The notes under the pieces: model-generated
Told to the model about the DNA's origin: nothing
The model's database searches: none
The model's input: only the letters and a program-made list of their open reading frames with translations
Assembly: GCF_027111295.1 (NCBI RefSeq)
Contig: NZ_CP114287.1
Coordinates: 372,001-436,000 of the forward strand
From: Flavobacterium gelatinilyticum
Lineage (GTDB): Bacteria; Bacteroidota; Bacteroidia; Flavobacteriales; Flavobacteriaceae
Length of the DNA stretch: 64,000 nt
Reading direction: 5' to 3'
Part shown: one piece after another, positions 60,025-64,000 of the stretch
How the letters are laid out: each line of letters begins with the position of its first letter
Numbering within the stretch: position 1 is the first letter of the stretch
Program-made: the position numbers and the translations under genes

Positions 60025-61359
60025 ATGTCTAAACCATTCTCAATATTAGGAGTTGCATCACCAATTTTAAAAGCATTAGGTGAATTAAAAATTGTTGAAC
60101 CAACAGAAATTCAGCAGAAAACAATTCCGCTTTTATTATCAGAAAACCATGATTTGGTTGGTTTAGCTAAAACCGGAACAGGAAAAACAGCCGCTTTTGG
60201 ACTTCCTTTATTGCAATTAATAAATACTGAATTGCCAGTAATTCAGGCTGTAATTTTAGTACCTACAAGAGAATTGGGACATCAGATTTTTAGAAATCTG
60301 GAAGATTTTTCAAAATATATTCAAAATATTTCCATAGCAGCAACTTGCGGCGGAATCCCGATCAAACCTCAAATTGAGCGCCTTACAACGCCTACACATA
60401 TCATTGTAGCTACTCCCGGACGTTTAATTGATTTAATTCAGAGAAAAGCGGTTGATTTAAGCCAGACACAATATTTAGTTTTAGACGAAGCCGATGAAAT
60501 GGTTTCTATTCTAAAAGAAAGCCTGGACGAAATCATTGCAGAACTTCCTAAAAAACATAGAACTTTATTGTTTTCTGCCACTTTACCCGGAACAATTAAA
60601 CAATTGATTCAGAATTATTTGAATAAAAATGTGGTTCAGGTAAGTGCTAATATGGAAATTGTGGGAAATGCTGGAATTGACCACGAATATATTGTGGTTG
60701 ATCCCATTGAAAAACTCGATGTATTAATGCATTTCCTAAATTCAAGAGAAGGCGAACGTGGTATTATTTTCTGTAAAACCAAAGCTGCCGTAAATAAACT
60801 GGCTAAAAATCTGGCTATAAACCGATTTTCATCCGGAGCAATTCACGGAAGCCTAACGCAGGGAATCCGTGACCGAATCATGGAGCAATTTCGTGAAGGA
60901 CATATCAATATTTTGGTTGCCACAGATTTAGCTGCAAGAGGAATCGATGTTAAAGAAATTTCATATGTTGTAAACTATCATTTGCCAGATGCTTACGAAA
61001 CGTATGTTCACCGAAGCGGAAGAACTGCCAGAGCAGGAGCAAAGGGACTTTCGCTGACCGTTTTGCAGGAAGAAGAAGTTTTTGAAATTGCTGATTTTGA
61101 AAGAGAACTTGGTCTGAAATTCTCAAAATTTCAAAAACCATCTGCATTAAGTATCGAGGAAAATAATACTCTTTTGTGGGCAAAACAAATCTTTAAAACA
61201 AAACCCAATCACGATATTTCGACAGACTTAAAAACAAAGGTAAAAACCGTTTTTCATCATCTTACAAAAGATGAACTGATAGAAAAATTGTTAGCTAATT
61301 ATGTCCTACAAAACAAGATAGAAGTAACCGAAAAGCCTGTTAAAAAATTCAAAAAGTAG
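60025..61359 (+). CDS. DEAD-box RNA helicase
   Basis: From ATG 60025 (MSKPFSILGVASPILKAL) the 444-residue protein has all motifs: TEIQQKT (Q motif), AKTGTGKTAA, PTRELG, TPGR, VLDEADEM, SATL, RGIDV and HRSGRTARAG. It unwinds RNA in an ATP-dependent way, likely in ribosome assembly or cold adaptation. The apparent earlier ATG at 59998 lies in an intergenic repeat. The leader hairpin at 59914-59965 may regulate it. Confidence 0.93.
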   Translation: MSKPFSILGVASPILKALGELKIVEPTEIQQKTIPLLLSENHDLVGLAKTGTGKTAAFGLPLLQLINTELPVIQAVILVPTRELGHQIFRNLEDFSKYIQNISIAATCGGIPIKPQIERLTTPTHIIVATPGRLIDLIQRKAVDLSQTQYLVLDEADEMVSILKESLDEIIAELPKKHRTLLFSATLPGTIKQLIQNYLNKNVVQVSANMEIVGNAGIDHEYIVVDPIEKLDVLMHFLNSREGERGIIFCKTKAAVNKLAKNLAINRFSSGAIHGSLTQGIRDRIMEQFREGHINILVATDLAARGIDVKEISYVVNYHLPDAYETYVHRSGRTARAGAKGLSLTVLQEEEVFEIADFERELGLKFSKFQKPSALSIEENNTLLWAKQIFKTKPNHDISTDLKTKVKTVFHHLTKDELIEKLLANYVLQNKIEVTEKPVKKFKK

Positions 61360-61440
61360 TAAATATGACATTTGTCATTGCATATTAAAGTTGTATATTT
61401 ATAAGGAATTATTTTATAATCCTTCCTAATATCAACATAT

Positions 61441-62700
61441 ATGAAAATAGTCATAATAGGAGGCGGTTTTGCAGGAATAAATCTTGCAAAAGAGCTTGTA
61501 AACCAGCCTCAGATACAAGTAACACTTGTAGACAAAAACAATTATAATTTTTTCCCTCCGCTTATATATCAGGTTGCAACGGCTTTTTTGGAGCCGTCAA
61601 GCATCAGCTACCCATACAGAAAATTTTTTGCCGGTAAAAAGAATCTTCAGTTTCGTTTAGGTGAACTGCAGTCTGTTGTTCCTGCCGAAAATAAAATTAT
61701 TTTAAACAACGGCGTATTAGACTATGATTATCTGGTATTTGCCACCGGAGCAGAAACCAGCTATTTTGGAATGGAAAACGTAATGAAAAATGCCATCCCG
61801 ATGAAAACCTTAAATGATGCCATCGAAATGCGTAACACATTACTTAAAAATCTCGAAAAAGCCGCTATTTGCAAGGATATGCGTAAACGTCGTAAACTAT
61901 TGACAATTGTTGTTGCCGGAGGAGGGCCAACAGGAGTTGAAGTATCCGGAATGTTTGCCGAAATGAGAAAAAATATCCTCCTTAAAGAATATCCTGAATT
62001 AGACACCTCTGCCAGCAACGTATATTTAGTAGATGGAGGCGATGCACTGCTGGCTCCAATGAGCAAAGAATCTCAAAAAGATACTTACGAAGCCTTGACA
62101 AAATTGGGCGTAGTTGTAAAACTAAATACCAAAGTTGTCGATTATGTAGATGATACCGTATTTTTTGAAAATGGCGAAACCATTAAAACCAAAAACTTAA
62201 TCTGGGCTGCCGGGGTTTCGGCTAAAATTTTCGAAGGAATTCCGCAGGAAAGTTACGGACGCGGCCGACGCATGGCTACAGATCAATATAATAAAGTAAA
62301 CGGATTAGATAATATTTATGCCATTGGCGATACTGCGATTTTATCAGGAGATCAAAATTTTCCGGGTGGTCATCCGCAGGTGGCACAGGTGGCAATTCAG
62401 CAGGGATTGAATCTGGCAAAAAACTTTAAAGCCATGATTAAAAATCAGCCGTTGAAACCATTCGTGTACAAGGACAAAGGTTCTATGGCAATTATCGGGA
62501 AAGCAAAAGCTGTGGTAGATCTGCCAAGTCCAAAATGGCACTTTAAAGGATTCTTTGCCTGGGTTATCTGGTTGTTTATCCACCTAATCTCATTAATAAC
62601 GTACAGAAACCGATTAAATACATTTTGGAACTGGATGGTCGCTTATTTCGCAAGAGATCAGTCTCTTAGAATGATCATCAGACCGGATAAGAGAAACTAA
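61441..62700 (+). CDS. type II NADH dehydrogenase (NDH-2)
   Basis: The 419-residue flavoenzyme has the FAD-binding GGGFAG (~8-13), a NAD-binding AGGGPTGVEVSG (~159-170) and a YAIGDTAI FAD tail motif. A C-terminal amphipathic/hydrophobic part (WVIWLFIHLISLITYRNR) anchors it to the inner membrane. It passes electrons from NADH to quinone without pumping protons. Its own terminator and repeat follow. Confidence 0.9.
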   Translation: MKIVIIGGGFAGINLAKELVNQPQIQVTLVDKNNYNFFPPLIYQVATAFLEPSSISYPYRKFFAGKKNLQFRLGELQSVVPAENKIILNNGVLDYDYLVFATGAETSYFGMENVMKNAIPMKTLNDAIEMRNTLLKNLEKAAICKDMRKRRKLLTIVVAGGGPTGVEVSGMFAEMRKNILLKEYPELDTSASNVYLVDGGDALLAPMSKESQKDTYEALTKLGVVVKLNTKVVDYVDDTVFFENGETIKTKNLIWAAGVSAKIFEGIPQESYGRGRRMATDQYNKVNGLDNIYAIGDTAILSGDQNFPGGHPQVAQVAIQQGLNLAKNFKAMIKNQPLKPFVYKDKGSMAIIGKAKAVVDLPSPKWHFKGFFAWVIWLFIHLISLITYRNRLNTFWNWMVAYFARDQSLRMIIRPDKRN

Positions 62701-62724
62701 AGACTTCGTAAATTCAAATTTTTA

Positions 62725-62872
62725 AAATTCCAAATTCCAATGGATTGTCTTATAAATTTCAAATTATAAAATCTAAATACGAATAAAAAAGCCAGAATTT
62801 TAAACTCTGGCTTTTTTGTATTATTTCCAAATATATTGAAACTTGCAATTTTAGTATTGGAATTTGGAATTT
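62725..62872. repeat. inverted AAATTCCAAATTCCAA arms around a terminator
   Basis: AAATTCCAAATTCCAA at 62725-62740 and its exact complement at 62857-62872 flank the terminator at 62785-62817. The same 16-mers occur at 51703-51741. Confidence 0.75.
62785..62817. terminator. bidirectional terminator
   Basis: AAAAAAGCCAGA / TCTGGCTTTTTT stem with a 9-nt loop; ends NDH-2 and the convergent transporter transcript. Confidence 0.85.
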
Positions 62873-62895
62873 CAAATATTGGAATTTTAAAAAAT

Positions 62896-64000
62896 TTAGT
62901 GCCCAATCATTACATCATCATTTCCGCTCAATTCTACTTTATTCTTTATAAATCGTTTTCCGATATTTAAAACAATAAATGCCGTAATCGTCGTTGTTGT
63001 CATAATGGCAACCATTGGCGTAACCGAATCTTTTACAAAAACTCCAATCGCAAAAGAAGCTAAAGCTCCAAGCCCTAACTGAATAGCACCCATTAAAGCA
63101 GAAGCGCTTCCGGTATTTTTGGCAAATGGCGCAAGCGTCAATCCGGCTGTGTTTGGATTTGAAATTCCCAGACAGGCCAAAAACAGAAACAACATTATTA
63201 TAGTTTCATATAAACCCAAAAGATCATTTAAAGCCAAAATCAGGAAAATAATACTGATAACCGATTGCGAAATCAAAGCGCCAAAAATCATCTGCTGGCT
63301 CGAAAAACGTTTTAAAAGCATGGAATTCAGCTGACTGGAACCTATAAAACTAACCGACATAAAAGCAAAAATCCATCCGTATGCCTTAGCATCTACCCTA
63401 TAGATATCCATAAAAATGATAGGGGAGGCCGCTACATACGAAAATAGGCCCGAAAAAGCGATTGCTCCGGTAAAGGCGTACGTAAAAAACTGCGGTTCTT
63501 TTAGCACCTTTAAAAAATTACTGATAATAGGTTTTGGTTTTAATGAAATCGAAGTATCAGGTTTGTAGGTATTTGGCAATCCAATTTGCGACGCCGCCAG
63601 AATAAAAATTCCCATACACATCAGGATCAGGAAAACCATGTGCCAGCCTAAATCTTCTGTTACATAACCGCCAACTGTAGGCGCCAGCATCGGCGAAAGC
63701 CCAACAACAAGCATTAATAACGAAAATACTTTTGGAATATCTTTTACAGGAAATAAATCACGAACCATGGCAACCGAGGCAACTGTAGCTGCACAGCTCC
63801 CAACAGCCTGAACAAAGCGAAGAAAGATAAACGAATCAATATCAGTTACATAAATACAGCCCAACGAAGCCAGAATATAAACCGTAAGACCAATAAATAA
63901 AGGCTTTTTGCGTCCAAAACGATCTAAAAGCGGTCCGTAAAGTAATTGTCCGGCAGAAATCCCGATAAAATAGCTGGATAAACTCATCGAAACTTTGGCG
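62896..64000 (-). CDS. Bcr/CflA-family MFS drug efflux transporter, 5' end cut by window
   Basis: The reading frame stays open to the window edge (AKVSMSLSSYFIGIS, in frame), so the ATG at 63987 is probably internal. The visible part has at least ten membrane helices, the MFS motif GPLLDRFGRKKPL between TM2 and TM3 and a SMVRDLF-type stretch (VAMVRDLFPVKD). Members of the family export drugs such as bicyclomycin or chloramphenicol by proton antiport. Confidence 0.87.
   Translation of the reverse strand, partial: AKVSMSLSSYFIGISAGQLLYGPLLDRFGRKKPLFIGLTVYILASLGCIYVTDIDSFIFLRFVQAVGSCAATVASVAMVRDLFPVKDIPKVFSLLMLVVGLSPMLAPTVGGYVTEDLGWHMVFLILMCMGIFILAASQIGLPNTYKPDTSISLKPKPIISNFLKVLKEPQFFTYAFTGAIAFSGLFSYVAASPIIFMDIYRVDAKAYGWIFAFMSVSFIGSSQLNSMLLKRFSSQQMIFGALISQSVISIIFLILALNDLLGLYETIIMLFLFLACLGISNPNTAGLTLAPFAKNTGSASALMGAIQLGLGALASFAIGVFVKDSVTPMVAIMTTTTITAFIVLNIGKRFIKNKVELSGNDDVMIGH

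Overview
The window is chromosomal DNA from a low-GC Bacteroidetes bacterium, most likely a Flavobacterium or close relative. The support is family-level: promoters of the TAnnTTTG type just ahead of start codons, few Shine-Dalgarno sequences, many small lipoproteins, a fused E1 alpha/beta 2-oxoacid dehydrogenase, and dispersed AT-rich intergenic inverted repeats typical of flavobacterial genomes. About 35.4 kb (roughly 1482-36896) is a Mu-like transposable prophage; the rest is ordinary host chromosome.

Prophage layout. The left end carries three copies of a TGAAATGTACA-type site and the right end two inverted copies 22 bp apart, laid out like Mu attL/attR. The insertion splits a host gene: its 5' piece starts at 1410 and its 3' piece runs to 37440. 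From left to right: a cleavable CI/LexA-type repressor on the minus strand (1977-2708); a divergent early promoter; a small HTH protein; a MuA-type DDE transposase, a MuB-type ATPase and a RecA-fold ATPase; a long run of small early genes (6625-13520), mostly unknown, including DUF3164, GemA-like and ASCH-like proteins; a moron-like pair (13569-14269); a small putative late regulator (14372-14647) behind a consensus promoter with nested inverted repeats; a head module on the MINUS strand (20481 down to 14644: small and large terminase, gp36-like, portal, minor head protein, gpG-like, gp37-like); then a PLUS-strand module with protease/scaffold, capsid, lysis cassette (holin-like, CHAP endolysin, probable unimolecular spanin), sheath, tube, frameshifted tail chaperone, tape measure, baseplate and two tail-fibre-like proteins, the last with leucine-rich repeats. 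Right of these lie a structured intergenic element and a thymidylate-synthase-fold enzyme whose pyrimidine-specificity residue is Asp rather than Asn, in the place where Mu carries its DNA-modification gene mom.

The most striking signal is at 16511-16542 (minus strand). The portal frame ends inside a perfect -1 slippery heptamer, T TTT TTC, followed by a 6-nt spacer and a perfect 8-bp hairpin. The -1 frame continues directly into the minor-head gene, which has no normal start codon upstream of the region that is clearly coding. This predicts a portal/minor-head fusion of about 707 residues made by programmed frameshifting.

Host flanks. Left are three small genes of unknown role. Right (37491-64000) are a GNAT acetyltransferase, a Crp-family regulator and SDR oxidoreductase that share a palindromic operator, a tet(X)-like FAD monooxygenase, an AraC regulator, an ArsR/AHSA1/DoxX cluster with a double operator, a penicillin-acylase-type hydrolase, a transglutaminase-like membrane protein, a nucleoside phosphorylase, an eIF1/SUI1 protein, an isopenicillin-N-synthase-family oxygenase, branched-chain 2-oxoacid dehydrogenase E1, an MscS channel, two SF2 helicases, a type II NADH dehydrogenase and a Bcr/CflA-type efflux pump cut by the window edge. 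One host gene (DUF4265, 49395-49867) is broken by a homopolymer frameshift.
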